The translations under genes and the position numbers were made by a program. From NCBI RefSeq assembly GCF_900116535.1, contig NZ_FPAU01000001.1, forward strand, positions 917,218 to 981,217: a stretch of DNA of 64,000 nt. The letters are read 5' to 3'. The stretch comes from Kosakonia arachidis. GTDB lineage: Bacteria > Pseudomonadota > Gammaproteobacteria > Enterobacterales > Enterobacteriaceae. The notes under the pieces are model-generated. The model saw nothing but the letters and a program-made list of their open reading frames with translations, had not been told where the DNA came from and did not search any database. Within the stretch, counting starts at the first letter, position 1. Every line of letters begins with the position of its first letter. Shown one piece after another: positions 35,005-45,770 of the stretch.

Positions 35005-35973
35005 ATGCGTATCAGCACGCAAATGATGTATGAACAAAACATGCGCGGTGTCACCAATGCGCAGAGCAAATGGCTGTCCTATGGTGAGCAAATGTCTACC
35101 GGGCAGCGTGTGAACCGTCCGTCTGACGATCCGATCGCCGCTTCGCAGGCCGTGGTGATCTCTCAGGCGCAGGCGCAGAATACCCAGTACGCAACAGCGC
35201 GTACTTTTGCCGAACAAAAAGTGTCGCTGGAAGAGAGCGTGTTGCAGCAGGTAACGACCGCGGTTCAGGGGGCACAGTCCACCATTGTTGAGGCCGGCAG
35301 CGGCTCGCTCAGCGACGATGACCGCGCATCACTGGCCAGCAAACTGCAAGGCTATCGCGATCAGTTGTTGAACCTCGCGAACAGCACTGACGGTAACGGA
35401 CGTTATATTTTCGGCGGCTATAAAACCGAAACGGCACCGTATGATTCTACCGGTACTTACAGTGGAGGCACGCAAAACATCACCCAGCAGGTTGATGCTT
35501 CCCGTAGCATGGTAATTGCCCATACGGGTGATGAAGTTTTTAACCACATCACCAGTAACGCCACGCCTGAACCGACGGATCCGGCAACGGGTGCGCCGGG
35601 TACCTCGGAAACTAATCTGTTTAAAATGCTGGATACGGCCATCGCTGCGCTTAATACGCCAGTTTCCGGTAATGATACGGCCAAAGCGACTGCGCAGGCT
35701 GCGGTTGATAAAACCAGTCGTGGTTTGTCGAACTCCCTGAACAACGTGTTGACGGTTCGCGCGCAGTTGGGTACGCAGTTGAATGAGCTGGACAGTCTTG
35801 ATTCGTTGGGTGATGACCGCGCGCTGGGTCTGACACAGCAGAAAAGCGATCTGGTAGATGTGGACTGGAACTCGGTGATTTCGTCTTACACCATGCAACA
35901 AGCTGCATTGCAGGCTTCTTACAAAGCATTCTCCGATATGCAGGGAATGTCGTTGTTCCAGATTAACAAGTAA
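35005..35973 (+). CDS. flgL: Hook-filament junction protein FlgL (HAP3)
   Basis: A 322-residue flagellin-like protein that links FlgK to the filament. N-terminal MRISTQMMYEQNMRGVTNAQ and C-terminal MQQAALQASYKAFSDMQGMSLFQ are the family ends. I chose the second of two adjacent ATGs (35005), six bases after AAGGGG. It is the last gene of the flg cluster, followed by a strong terminator. Confidence 0.97.
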   Translation: MRISTQMMYEQNMRGVTNAQSKWLSYGEQMSTGQRVNRPSDDPIAASQAVVISQAQAQNTQYATARTFAEQKVSLEESVLQQVTTAVQGAQSTIVEAGSGSLSDDDRASLASKLQGYRDQLLNLANSTDGNGRYIFGGYKTETAPYDSTGTYSGGTQNITQQVDASRSMVIAHTGDEVFNHITSNATPEPTDPATGAPGTSETNLFKMLDTAIAALNTPVSGNDTAKATAQAAVDKTSRGLSNSLNNVLTVRAQLGTQLNELDSLDSLGDDRALGLTQQKSDLVDVDWNSVISSYTMQQAALQASYKAFSDMQGMSLFQINK

Positions 35974-36017
35974 TAGTTTCATTTTGAGCATGTCTTGAAA
36001 CTGGACATGTTCCGTAT

Positions 36018-36049
36018 GCCCGCTCTGTTACCGGAGCGGGCCTTTTTTT
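36018..36049 (+). terminator. Intrinsic terminator after flgL
   Basis: GCCCGCTC / GAGCGGGC forms a stem followed by seven T residues. It sits right against the 3' end of the convergent MFS gene. Confidence 0.9.
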
Positions 36050-36052
36050 GTC

Positions 36053-37276
36053 TTATGCCTTTTTCGCCGCTTTCTGTGCCGCTTGCTGGATGCGACGGGC
36101 ATCGACCAGGCGAATGACCAGCGCGATAAAGCCAGAGAGCGTTGCCAGCACTACCACACCCTGCCATGAGGCGACGGAATAGAGTTTACTGCCCAGTGCA
36201 GATCCCATCGCCATACCGATAAACACACCTGTGAACAGTAACGCATTCAGGCGGCCACGCGCTTGCGGCTCCAGACCGTACACCAGGTTCTGGTGCGCCA
36301 CGAGACTCGATTGCAGACCGAGATCGAAACCGACCGCAGATATCGCAATCAGGATAAGCTGAGCGTGTGGCGGCAGTACCGGCAGCAAAAACATCAGGGC
36401 AAAGGAGAGTGTCACCAGCCCGGCGCCAAGCTGCGTTACTTTTTCAGCGCCGACTTTATCTGCCAGACCACCAGCCAGCGGCGCGGCCAGTGCACCGGCC
36501 GCGCCCGCAATACCAAATGCACCGGCAACGGCGCTGCCCAACTGATATTTTTCCAGCAACATCACTGCAAGCGTAGACCAGAAAGCGCTAAAAGCGATGG
36601 ACAAGAAACCCTGGGCGAAAGCCGCGCGGCGCAGTGCCGGATAACGTTGCCACAGGTGTGCCATCGATTTCATCAGTGCCGGATAACTCAGTGTAGAGTG
36701 GGTGGCAAAGCGCGGTAGCACGGACCACATCAGCACGCCAATCAAGGCAATACTGATGGCAGCGAGTTGATACATTACTCGCCAGCCAAATGCCGCGCCG
36801 ACGAAGCCGCTAACCGTACGAGAGAGCAGAATGCCCAGCAGTAAGCCGGTCATCACCGTGCCGACCATTTTCCCCTGCTTACCCGCTGGCGCCAGAATGG
36901 CTGCTGCCGGGACAATATCCTGCGCCATTGTTGCCGCCATCCCCAGCATCAGGCTAACGAGCAGCAGAGAGGGAAGGTTGTTGGTCAGGCTACAGGCCAA
37001 TAGCAGAATTGCCAGTGCCACGCTTTTTATCAGGATGAGGCGGCGACGGTCATGGCGATCGCCCAGCGGCAGTAAGAACAAAATACCCAGCGCATAACCG
37101 GCCTGAGTCAGTGTGGGGACCAACCCCATGCCATTAACGGTCAGGTGCAGATCGCTGCCCATCAGCGGCAGCAGCGGCTGCGAATAGTAGATAGACGCAA
37201 CGCTAAATCCTGCGCCCAGTGCTAGCGCTAAAATGACCCAGCCAACAGCATCTGTCGAAAGAGAATGACGGTTCAT
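36053..37276 (-). CDS. MFS transporter, DHA1-like (not in K-12 at this site)
   Basis: A 407-residue inner-membrane major facilitator with about twelve predicted membrane segments. A motif A variant (PLGDRHDRRRLI) lies between segments 2 and 3, and a YSQPLLP stretch near residue 30 is typical of a DHA1 drug:proton antiporter subgroup. The substrate is unknown. It is divergent from a LysR-type gene, the usual layout for a regulator controlling its neighbour. In E. coli K-12 flgL is followed directly by rne, so this pair is an insertion relative to that backbone. Base composition is not obviously different from its neighbours. Confidence 0.85.
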   Translation of the reverse strand: MNRHSLSTDAVGWVILALALGAGFSVASIYYSQPLLPLMGSDLHLTVNGMGLVPTLTQAGYALGILFLLPLGDRHDRRRLILIKSVALAILLLACSLTNNLPSLLLVSLMLGMAATMAQDIVPAAAILAPAGKQGKMVGTVMTGLLLGILLSRTVSGFVGAAFGWRVMYQLAAISIALIGVLMWSVLPRFATHSTLSYPALMKSMAHLWQRYPALRRAAFAQGFLSIAFSAFWSTLAVMLLEKYQLGSAVAGAFGIAGAAGALAAPLAGGLADKVGAEKVTQLGAGLVTLSFALMFLLPVLPPHAQLILIAISAVGFDLGLQSSLVAHQNLVYGLEPQARGRLNALLFTGVFIGMAMGSALGSKLYSVASWQGVVVLATLSGFIALVIRLVDARRIQQAAQKAAKKA

Positions 37277-37308
37277 ACTGTATTTCCCCGATATGTTTTT
37301 TATGAATT

Positions 37309-37323
37309 CGTAGACGTGCTACG
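37309..37323. repeat. Short inverted repeat near the MFS start
   Basis: CGTAG-ACGTG-CTACG, 32 bp upstream of the MFS start codon. It may be part of a LysR-type operator together with the larger repeat at 37385-37401. Confidence 0.4.
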
Positions 37324-37384
37324 CAGTGAGTACATTCTTATCTAATGCGCTGTGGCGCGGTAGCTAGCGGAGTGGTAAAACGGT

Positions 37385-37401
37385 TATACGTGAAACGTAT
37401 A
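37385..37401. promoter_or_regulatory. Candidate LysR operator
   Basis: Perfect 7-bp arms TATACGT / ACGTATA are separated by GAA, 12 bp before the regulator's start codon. Dyads of this shape (T-N11-A type) are the usual binding sites of LysR-family proteins. The assignment is by position and symmetry only. Confidence 0.5.
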
Positions 37402-37413
37402 GGCAATATAAAA

Positions 37414-38352
37414 ATGAAGCGTCAGGAACGTATAGATAGAGTGGATTTGATGCGGACGTTTATCCGCATCGTGGAAGCGGGCTCGCTATCGGCGGCGGCA
37501 CGTCAACTGGTAACGACGCAGGCAACGGTCAGCCGTCGTTTGCAGTCGCTGGAAACCCTGCTCGGGGTGAAGCTGCTGCTGCGCACCACCCATGCGATGA
37601 AACTGACCGATGATGGTGAACGCTGCTATCAACATGCAAAACGGGTAGCGGATGCCTGGGTCGCTCTGGAGGATGAACTGAGCCAGTCCGCTGATGAACC
37701 GGTCGGTATTTTACGTGTGCGTGCACCTCATGCTTTTGGTCAGGAGCAGTTGCTTGGACCGCTCACCGAATTTTTGGTGCGACATCCGCAGCTTTCTGTC
37801 GAGTGGATGCTGAACGATAAAAAGGTCGATTTTCTTAGCGTGAACATTGATTGTGCTATTCGTGTTGGCGCAGAAGTGGATCCGACGACAGTGTCTGTGT
37901 TGTTGGCAGAGGTACCCCGCAGCCTGGTGGCTTCTCCGGCTTTGCTGGCACGTTTTCCGGCAATTGAAACCCCGCAACAACTCTCAGCTTTGCCGTGGAT
38001 AGCGCTGAACACTTTTTATCAGCATGAAATTCATCTGACGCATCAGCAAACTGGTGATGCGGAGCAGGTGCCGATCTCGCCAAGATTGTTTACCGACAGC
38101 CTGTACGCTGCGCGGAATACGGCGATTAGTGGTCTTGGTCTGGTGGTTATATCCAGTTGGATGGTGGAAGAGGATATACACAGCGGAAAACTGGTCGCCC
38201 TGTTGCCGGAATGGCAGGCGGCACCGCTACCGGTGCATCTGGTGTACCCATGGGCGCGGTACTATCCGGCGCGATTGCGAAAATTTTTGCAACTGATGCG
38301 TGAAGTGATGCCGGGGCTGGGAGGTATGCGCCAGCCCGCGCGGCAGGCATAA
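37414..38352 (+). CDS. LysR-family transcriptional regulator
   Basis: A 312-residue LysR-type regulator. The N-terminal helix-turn-helix (about 10-60) reads FIRIVEAGSLSAAARQLVTT and continues into RRLQSLETLLG. A type 2 periplasmic-binding-like effector domain (about 90-300) follows. It probably controls the divergent MFS gene. I chose the ATG at 37414 so that the family N-terminus IDRVDLMRTF is complete; an ATG at 37450 would remove part of the first helix. The effector is unknown. Confidence 0.87.
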   Translation: MKRQERIDRVDLMRTFIRIVEAGSLSAAARQLVTTQATVSRRLQSLETLLGVKLLLRTTHAMKLTDDGERCYQHAKRVADAWVALEDELSQSADEPVGILRVRAPHAFGQEQLLGPLTEFLVRHPQLSVEWMLNDKKVDFLSVNIDCAIRVGAEVDPTTVSVLLAEVPRSLVASPALLARFPAIETPQQLSALPWIALNTFYQHEIHLTHQQTGDAEQVPISPRLFTDSLYAARNTAISGLGLVVISSWMVEEDIHSGKLVALLPEWQAAPLPVHLVYPWARYYPARLRKFLQLMREVMPGLGGMRQPARQA

Positions 38353-38378
38353 AAAAGCCGGCCATGAGGCCGGCTTTT
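38351..38378. terminator. Bidirectional terminator between LysR gene and rne
   Basis: AAAAAAGCCGGCC-ATGA-GGCCGGCTTTT is a strong hairpin with A and T runs on both sides. It can end both the rightward LysR transcript and the leftward rne transcript. Confidence 0.88.
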
Positions 38379-38392
38379 GGGCTGTCTGACGA

Positions 38393-41300
38393 TTAGTCAA
38401 CAGATGGCGGTTTCGTTGCCGGTGCGGTGGCAGCGTGGGTGGCGCTGTGACCGCCCGCGGAGCCTTTACCTTCGAAATTGAAGCCCGGGCGTACCCAGTC
38501 ACTGTGACGCGGCGCTTCCGGCATATAGGCCGGTGCAGGCGCTTTAGTCATCGGCGCAGTGGCTACTTTACGAGCAACGACATGTGCCACCGTTTCTTTC
38601 ACCGGTTCAATAACCGGAACCGGGGTTTGTTCGTGAACGACCGGAGTAGTTTCGACGATCGGTTTTTCCTGCGCCGGCGCAGCTTCTCGCGTAACCTCTT
38701 CGGCGACGACACGATCTTCTTCGGCAATCATTTGTGGCTGCTCATCAACCGGCGCGGCGATAACCTCCGGATGGATGGTTTCTACCTCAATGGTCTCAGG
38801 CTCAGCGGCAGGCTGTTGCGGTTCTGATGTCGCGACTGGCTCCGTCACTTCCGTTTCAGCGGCTGGCGCTACAGCTTCAGCCTCTACTGCGGGTTGTTGC
38901 TCAACCACTTCAGTCATCTGTGGAGCACTAACCAGCGCGGTTTCAGCCACCATTGGGGCAACATCCTGCACAGTGGCTACGCTCTCTTCTGCCGCGATCT
39001 CTTTCGCCTGCTCTTCCTGAGAGCGCACAACCGGATAGCGGATCCATACCTTACCGGAAGCCATTTCAGGCGAAGCACAGGCGACGGTCAGCGGCATGGC
39101 TGACTGCAACGGATAACGCTCGTCACGGTAGCGACGACGGCGCTGGCCACTGACGCGCAGATGACGCGGAGAACGACGAGAGCGGCGAGGCATTCCATTT
39201 TCGCGCGATTCGGCATTTCCATCCTGATCCGGGTTGGTTTCCACAATGGCCGGGATCTCGACTTTCGCCATTTCGGTACTCTGAGCGATCGTCTCTTCGG
39301 CAACACTCTCAGCTTGTGCGCTTTCGATGCGAACTTTCTGGTTCAGTTGACGCGGTTTACGACGCGGCATCACCTGTACGCTCTCTTCCTGTTCAGTTTC
39401 CTGTTCAGGTTGATCGGCACGGTTCAGTTCTTTAACATCCTGCGAAACCTGACGTTTGTCATCATTACGGCGACGGTTGCGTTCACGGCGTGGCGGTTGT
39501 TGCTCATCGCGCTGTTTAGTTTTTTCCGTCTCTTCCACTGCCGCAGGCTCACGTACTTCGCGAGTTTCCACGTTTTGCTGCGATTTCTCGCGGCGATTAC
39601 GGCGGTTCTCTTCACGACCTTCGCGGTTTTCGCGATTCTCACGACCTTCGCGCGCCTCGCTGCCTTCAGCGCGGCCATCACGGCGTTCATTACGATCGCG
39701 ACGATTGTTCTGCCGCGGTTTGCGACGATCCTGCTGGCGATCTTGTTTCGCCGGTTTTTCTTCTTCTTTGGCTTCGACGGTTGCCGGGGTCTCTTCACCC
39801 GCAAACAGGCCTTTCAGTGCCGAGAAGAAACGGCTGAGTAATCCTGGCGTTACAGGTTTTTCAGCGACGGCAGGCTCAGCTTTAGCCACAGGTGCAGCAG
39901 CAGGTGCTTGCGGTACAGGAGGAACATCCGGCATGACGAATGTCGCCAGTGCAGGCTGCTCAGGCAGTTTACGTTCGGCATACTCTTCTTCCGATGGCAG
40001 CGCCATTGCTTCTTCGTGCAGCTTCGGTAGCAGGTAGCTCAGGGTTGGCGTCTCTTCCCCTTTACGTACGCGCAGTACGGAGTAGTGAGGCGTATCCATC
40101 TGGTCGTTTGGCACGATCACGCAGCGTACGCCGCCCTGACGGGATTCGATAGCGCTGACCGCAGCACGCTTTTCGTTCAGCAGATAAGAGGCAACCTGAA
40201 CTGGCACGATCGCGTGCACTTCCTGGGTGTTCTCTTTCAACGCCTCTTCTTCGATCAAGCGCAGAATCGACAGCGCCAGCGATTCGTTATCGCGAATAGT
40301 ACCGGTGCCGCTACAACGAGGGCAGACGTGATGGCTGGATTCGCCCAGCGACGGACTCAGGCGCTGACGAGACATCTCCAGCAGGCCAAAGCGGGAAATA
40401 TGGCTGATCTGAATACGGGCGCGGTCCTGACGTACGGCTTCGCGCAGACGGTTCTCAACAGCGCGCTGATGGCGAACTGGCGTCATATCAATGAAGTCAA
40501 TAACAATCAGGCCACCGAGATCGCGCAGGCGCAGTTGGCGTGCGATCTCATCGGCTGCTTCCAGGTTGGTGTTGAAAGCGGTTTCTTCAATGTCACCACC
40601 GCGGGTTGCGCGCGCGGAGTTGATATCAATAGCCGTCAATGCTTCCGTGGAGTCGATAACAATAGAGCCGCCGGAAGGCAGACGCACTTCACGCTGGAAA
40701 GCGGATTCAATCTGCGATTCGATCTGATAGTGGCTGAACAGCGGAATTTCACCGGTGTACAGTTTGATTTTGCTGCTGAAATCCGGACGACCCAGCGCGG
40801 AAATGTGCTGGCGGGCCAGCTCAAGCACTTTCGGATTGTCGATAAGGATTTCGCCAATGTCCTGACGCAGGTAATCACGGAAGGCGCGAACGATAACGTT
40901 GCTTTCCTGATGGATCAGGAACGGCGCAGGACGGCTTTCAGCGGCTTTCTGGATAGCCTCCCAGTGTTTCAGGCGGAAACTCAGATCCCATTGCAGCGCT
41001 TCGGCGGATTTACCCACACCGGCTGTGCGTACAATTAGCCCCATGCCATCCGGCAATTCGAGGCTGGAGAGGGCTTCTTTTAATTCAGTACGGTCGTCGC
41101 CTTCAATGCGGCGAGAGATGCCACCTGCGCGCGGGTTATTCGGCATTAACACCAGATAACTGCCCGCAAGGCTAATAAACGTGGTCAGCGCAGCACCTTT
41201 ATTACCACGCTCTTCTTTATCAATCTGGACGATGACTTCCTGACCTTCACGCAGCACGTCTTTGATATTCGGACGGCCATGCGCGTTGTAGTTGGTGGGG

Positions 41301-41533
41301 AAATATTCGCGTGCGATTTCTTTGAGGGGGAGAAAACCGTGTCGTTCAGCACCGTAATCAACGAAGGCAGCTTCAAGACTCGGCTCAATGCGGGTGATTT
41401 TACCTTTATAGATGTTCGCTTTTTTCTGTTCGTGCCCCGGACTTTCGATATCCAGATCATACAGACGCTGCCCATCCACAAGGGCGACACGCAACTCTTC
41501 TTGCTGAGTTGCGTTGATTAACATTCTTTTCAT
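38393..41533 (-). CDS. rne: Ribonuclease E
   Basis: A 1046-residue endoribonuclease, the core of the RNA degradosome. The N-terminal catalytic half (about 1-530) is nearly identical to E. coli: S1 domain, DNase I-like domain with the metal-binding aspartates in AIDINSA and VIDFIDM, and the zinc-link CPRCSGTGT. The C-terminal half is low-complexity and rich in Arg, Glu, Pro and Ala. It includes the RNA-binding arginine-rich region, [13 protein letters not shown], and a degradosome-scaffold tail slightly shorter than the 1061-residue K-12 protein. It is preceded by a long autoregulatory leader. Confidence 0.97.
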   Translation of the reverse strand: MKRMLINATQQEELRVALVDGQRLYDLDIESPGHEQKKANIYKGKITRIEPSLEAAFVDYGAERHGFLPLKEIAREYFPTNYNAHGRPNIKDVLREGQEVIVQIDKEERGNKGAALTTFISLAGSYLVLMPNNPRAGGISRRIEGDDRTELKEALSSLELPDGMGLIVRTAGVGKSAEALQWDLSFRLKHWEAIQKAAESRPAPFLIHQESNVIVRAFRDYLRQDIGEILIDNPKVLELARQHISALGRPDFSSKIKLYTGEIPLFSHYQIESQIESAFQREVRLPSGGSIVIDSTEALTAIDINSARATRGGDIEETAFNTNLEAADEIARQLRLRDLGGLIVIDFIDMTPVRHQRAVENRLREAVRQDRARIQISHISRFGLLEMSRQRLSPSLGESSHHVCPRCSGTGTIRDNESLALSILRLIEEEALKENTQEVHAIVPVQVASYLLNEKRAAVSAIESRQGGVRCVIVPNDQMDTPHYSVLRVRKGEETPTLSYLLPKLHEEAMALPSEEEYAERKLPEQPALATFVMPDVPPVPQAPAAAPVAKAEPAVAEKPVTPGLLSRFFSALKGLFAGEETPATVEAKEEEKPAKQDRQQDRRKPRQNNRRDRNERRDGRAEGSEAREGRENRENREGREENRRNRREKSQQNVETREVREPAAVEETEKTKQRDEQQPPRRERNRRRNDDKRQVSQDVKELNRADQPEQETEQEESVQVMPRRKPRQLNQKVRIESAQAESVAEETIAQSTEMAKVEIPAIVETNPDQDGNAESRENGMPRRSRRSPRHLRVSGQRRRRYRDERYPLQSAMPLTVACASPEMASGKVWIRYPVVRSQEEQAKEIAAEESVATVQDVAPMVAETALVSAPQMTEVVEQQPAVEAEAVAPAAETEVTEPVATSEPQQPAAEPETIEVETIHPEVIAAPVDEQPQMIAEEDRVVAEEVTREAAPAQEKPIVETTPVVHEQTPVPVIEPVKETVAHVVARKVATAPMTKAPAPAYMPEAPRHSDWVRPGFNFEGKGSAGGHSATHAATAPATKPPSVD

Positions 41534-42105
41534 CGTAACTTACTCATTATTCTTACATTGACGACTAAGCTGCGGGCAAGATAACGCCTTTCCGGGGAGA
41601 ACCGATGGCCTCGAGACTATTCACGCCGCCAACCTCACGGTTGTCGCTCGCTTAAGAGGCGCAGTGTGTCGGTTGCCTGTATTTCCTGTGGAAAATACAG
41701 CGCAATTATCAGGGGAACAGCCTGGGAAAAACTCTCCAGAGAAGATTCCATCTACCGGTAAGGACTGCAACCCGCAGCCCGCTAACTGCCTGAAAGTTCA
41801 ATACGTCTTACGCCATTGCTGCGTGTATGATCGGACAGGCAAAACTGGTCATTCCGCTTATTTTGCTTGTTTCAACAAGATTCAACACGGAAAACTGCAA
41901 CATTATTCCCTGCGAGCCTTCTTATAGCAAGCTGACTTTTACCATTTATCACCCGGTTACTCACAGTTTTTTCACCTCTCTACGGAGATTGGTTTAATAA
42001 CCACCGAATCAGAAGAATCTAACGTCAGTAGCCAGGTGCAAATGTAAATATAAGCATAGAAAAATGAGTGGCGCTAATCATCATGGCTATTTAGAATCGC
42101 CTCCC
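41534..42105. promoter_or_regulatory. rne 5' leader and rne/rluC divergent promoter region
   Basis: These 572 bp separate divergent rne and rluC. In E. coli the main rne message has a leader of about 361 nt, with hairpins that RNase E uses to cleave and control its own mRNA. Several hairpins are seen on the minus strand here. One is GTTGAATCTTGTTGAAACAA (41867-41886), at the position of the E. coli regulatory hairpin hp2. Another pairs GTATTTTCC with GGAAATAC. A TATAAG hexamer near 41920 on the minus strand may be the -10 of the distal promoter. No gene is seen. Confidence 0.7.
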
Positions 42106-43059
42106 ATGAAAACTGAGACACCATCCGTAAAATTTGTTGCTATTTCCGCTGACGAAGCGGGGCAACGCATCGACAACTTTTTGCGCACCCACTTAAAAGG
42201 GGTGCCGAAAAGCATGATCTACCGCATTCTGCGTAAAGGCGAAGTGCGGGTGAATAAAAAACGCATCAAACCGGAATATAAACTGGAAGCGGGTGACGAA
42301 GTACGCATCCCGCCGGTGCGCGTCGCTGAACGTGAAGAAGAGGCGGTTTCACCGCATCTACAGAAAGTTGCGGCATTAAGCGACGTTATTTTGTACGAGG
42401 ACGAGCATATTCTCGTCCTCAACAAGCCGTCCGGTACAGCGGTACACGGTGGCAGCGGCTTGAGTTTTGGCGTAATTGAGGGGCTACGCGCTCTGCGTCC
42501 GGAAGCTCGGTTCCTCGAACTCGTTCATCGTCTCGACCGTGATACTTCCGGCGTTCTGTTGGTGGCCAAAAAACGTTCGGCGCTGCGTTCGCTACATGAG
42601 CAACTGCGAGGCAAAGAGATGCAGAAAGATTATCTCGCGCTGGTTCGCGGGCAGTGGCAGTCACACGTAAAAGCGGTGCAGGCTCCGTTGCTGAAAAATA
42701 TTCTGCAAAGTGGTGAACGCATTGTGCGTGTCAACAGCGAAGGCAAACCGTCCGAAACACGGTTTAAAGTGGAAGAGCGTTATGAGTTTGCGACGCTGGT
42801 GCGTTGTAGCCCTGTAACCGGTCGTACGCACCAGATCCGCGTACATACGCAGCATGCGGGCCATCCGATTGCTTTTGACGATCGGTACGGCGATCGTGAA
42901 TTTGACAAGCAACTGGCAGCAACCGGTTTGTCACGTCTGTTTTTGCATGCGGCGGCGCTGAAATTTACTCATCCAAACAGCGGTGAGACGTTGCGTATTG
43001 AAGCGCCGCTCGATGATGAACTGAAACACTGTTTGCAGGTGCTGCGTAGCGCCAATTGA
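42106..43059 (+). CDS. rluC: 23S rRNA pseudouridine(955/2504/2580) synthase
   Basis: A 317-residue RluA-family pseudouridine synthase that modifies U955, U2504 and U2580 of 23S rRNA. An N-terminal S4 RNA-binding domain (about 20-80) is followed by the catalytic domain with HRLDRDTSG (catalytic Asp144). I chose the ATG at 42106, giving the family N-terminus MKTETPSVK; an upstream in-frame ATG at 42064 has no support. Confidence 0.96.
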   Translation: MKTETPSVKFVAISADEAGQRIDNFLRTHLKGVPKSMIYRILRKGEVRVNKKRIKPEYKLEAGDEVRIPPVRVAEREEEAVSPHLQKVAALSDVILYEDEHILVLNKPSGTAVHGGSGLSFGVIEGLRALRPEARFLELVHRLDRDTSGVLLVAKKRSALRSLHEQLRGKEMQKDYLALVRGQWQSHVKAVQAPLLKNILQSGERIVRVNSEGKPSETRFKVEERYEFATLVRCSPVTGRTHQIRVHTQHAGHPIAFDDRYGDREFDKQLAATGLSRLFLHAAALKFTHPNSGETLRIEAPLDDELKHCLQVLRSAN

Positions 43060-43062
43060 GCG

Positions 43063-43088
43063 TTTCCCCCTACGGTGCGAGGGGGAAA
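43063..43088. repeat. Hairpin between convergent rluC and hydrolase gene
   Basis: TTTCCCCC / GGGGGAAA enclose a ten-base loop, sitting between the two stop codons. No T tract is seen, so it may be a weak shared terminator. Confidence 0.55.
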
Positions 43089-43096
43089 GCAACAGG

Positions 43097-44248
43097 CTAT
43101 GGCTTCAGCCACTTATCCAGCCACGGAAAGACTTCGTCCTGCTGCTCACGGTAAAACACATGTCCCAGTTGCGGCCAGGTACGCGTGACGAGTTTGTCGT
43201 CGGCGTGCTGCGACTTCCAGACGCGGTGCGCTTTGGCAAAGGCCTCCTTTACCGCTTCCGGCGGAAACAGTTTGTCCTGGCCGCCGCTGAAGATCAGCAT
43301 CGGTTTAGGCGCGGCGATACTGGCAATGTCCGGAATGTCCATTTGTGCTGGCATCCCCGGATGGAGCATAAAAAAGGCGGACTGGCCGCGCAGCACGTTA
43401 TTGCCCGGCAGCAGCAGGCCGTTATACGTACCAAACCATGAGATTACGGCGGTCGCCGCCACTTTGTCGCTCAGTGCGGCCAGTTGCCAGGCGCGAAAAC
43501 CGCCCATCGAGAAGCCCAACACGCCCACGCGTTGGCTGTCCACGCCAGTATATGAGGCGATAAAGTCTACCGTGCGCATATCTTCATAAGCCACTTCGCC
43601 AGCCAGAGAGCGGCCAAGGTTGAAATAGTTACTGGCCAACGCTTGTTGCTGCTCATAAACCATTGGTCCACGATCGCCCCAACCTGGGCTGTCAATGGCG
43701 ATAACCGCATACCCACGTCTGGCCAGCTCATCACCGATAAATTTTCCGCTGAAAAATTTATCAGCCCAGGCTTGTGCGCTGGCGAGCTTTCCAGCGTCGC
43801 CCCAGGGACGGATCACCTTCTCTTTACCGATATCAAATTTCGAACCGTGATCGTGTAACAACACTATTGCGGGATGAGGTCCCGGTGATTTCGGCATCAG
43901 CAGCAGCGCCGTAATACGATTGTCGTCGGTGATATTAAGCGCCAGTTTTTCGGCGGTATAACTGCCTCGCTCTTCTTTGCTGAGAATTTCTGGCACGAAA
44001 GATTTCGTCGAGTTCGGGGTAAGCAATGCTGCGCGAAACAACTGGCGGCTAAGTGTTTTCCACTGAGTAAAATCTTTATAGTGGCCGGAGAGCCAGGAAT
44101 GAGGATAGCGCATCTCTGTTTTCAGCGTTTGCCATGATGCGGGAAGGTTGTCCTCAACCACTCCCTGCGTTTGCCACGGCGCCTGTGCAATGGCACTTGC
44201 GGTGCCGAAAAGTGTCAGCAGCAGAGCCATTTTATTGACTATCTTCAT
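43097..44248 (-). CDS. Exported alpha/beta-hydrolase (not in K-12 at this site)
   Basis: A 383-residue protein with a Sec signal peptide (about 1-22, ending near SAIAQA). The mature part is an alpha/beta-hydrolase of the dienelactone hydrolase / acetyl esterase type. A likely catalytic triad is Ser247 (GFSMGG), Asp325 (GGQDKLF) and His363 (LGHVF), and HDHG near 133 would form the oxyanion hole. The substrate is unknown; an ester in the periplasm is a reasonable guess. I chose the third of three consecutive start codons, five bases after AGGGG. In E. coli rluC and yceF are adjacent, so this gene is extra. Confidence 0.85.
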   Translation of the reverse strand: MKIVNKMALLLTLFGTASAIAQAPWQTQGVVEDNLPASWQTLKTEMRYPHSWLSGHYKDFTQWKTLSRQLFRAALLTPNSTKSFVPEILSKEERGSYTAEKLALNITDDNRITALLLMPKSPGPHPAIVLLHDHGSKFDIGKEKVIRPWGDAGKLASAQAWADKFFSGKFIGDELARRGYAVIAIDSPGWGDRGPMVYEQQQALASNYFNLGRSLAGEVAYEDMRTVDFIASYTGVDSQRVGVLGFSMGGFRAWQLAALSDKVAATAVISWFGTYNGLLLPGNNVLRGQSAFFMLHPGMPAQMDIPDIASIAAPKPMLIFSGGQDKLFPPEAVKEAFAKAHRVWKSQHADDKLVTRTWPQLGHVFYREQQDEVFPWLDKWLKP

Positions 44249-44332
44249 CATCACCCCTGAAATTAAAACGGTGTTTTAATAGTGAAGGTGAATGTAACGT
44301 TTGCTCAAAAAGAAACTGTGATCGCTAAAGCA

Positions 44333-44917
44333 TTAGCTTAACAAGGGGTTACACTGTTCATGGCGTAGCATTTGACACAGTGCGATCAGCGGCAAACCGA
44401 CCAGTGTGTTGGGATCGCGGCCTTCAAGGCGCTCAAACAGCGCAATGCCTAAACCTTCGCTTTTGAAGCTACCGGCACAGTTCAGCGGATGCTCTTTTCG
44501 GATATAGTTATCAATTTCCTGCTCGCTTAAATGACGGAAATGGACGTCGAAAGGCTCACATTCAGTCTGCAAATGACCGGTTGCCGAGTTATATAGCGCC
44601 AGACCTGTATAAAAGGTGACAATATTTCCGCGAGCTTTCATCAATTGCTGTCGGGCATTTTCTTCCGTATGCGGCTTGCCAGTTATTTCGCCGTCCAGTA
44701 CGCACACTTGATCGGAACCAATAATCAGATGCTGAGGATATTTGTCCGCCAGCGATTGCGCTTTTTCCTGCGCCAAACGCAGCACCAGATGACGTGGTGC
44801 TTCACCTGCATGTGGGGTTTCATCAGCCTGTGGCGTGGCGCATTCGAACGCTAAGCCAAGCTTTTCCAGAAGTGCGCGGCGGTATGGAGAGGTCGAAGCG
44901 AGAATAATTTGCGACAT
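44333..44917 (-). CDS. yceF: 7-methyl-GTP pyrophosphatase (Maf family)
   Basis: A 194-residue Maf-type nucleotide pyrophosphatase that hydrolyses modified nucleotides such as 7-methyl-GTP to keep them out of nucleic acid. The N-terminal signature [15 protein letters not shown] and the acidic metal-binding residues in [13 protein letters not shown] are present. It is divergent from yceD, as in E. coli. Confidence 0.95.
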   Translation of the reverse strand: MSQIILASTSPYRRALLEKLGLAFECATPQADETPHAGEAPRHLVLRLAQEKAQSLADKYPQHLIIGSDQVCVLDGEITGKPHTEENARQQLMKARGNIVTFYTGLALYNSATGHLQTECEPFDVHFRHLSEQEIDNYIRKEHPLNCAGSFKSEGLGIALFERLEGRDPNTLVGLPLIALCQMLRHEQCNPLLS

Positions 44918-45046
44918 ATTTTTTTCACCAAATATGGCTTAACAAAGAGATGCATTTTAAACTGTAGGCCGCAATGTGTGCGAATTATTGGCGAAAGGCA
45001 ACCGTAGGCTGCCTTTTTCTTTGACTATATGACGTTACAAAGTTAA

Positions 45047-45580
<534 letters not shown>

Positions 45581-45584
45581 TTGA

Positions 45585-45770
<186 letters not shown>

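Noticed and set aside
40085-41038. 317-codon open frame antisense to rne
   Set aside because: It mirrors the highly conserved catalytic half of RNase E; codon bias of the sense gene creates long antisense frames, and there is no family match or ribosome binding site.
41664-41927. 87-codon open frame in the rne leader
   Set aside because: It lies wholly in the structured 5' leader of rne on the opposite strand, without a ribosome binding site or a match I recognise.
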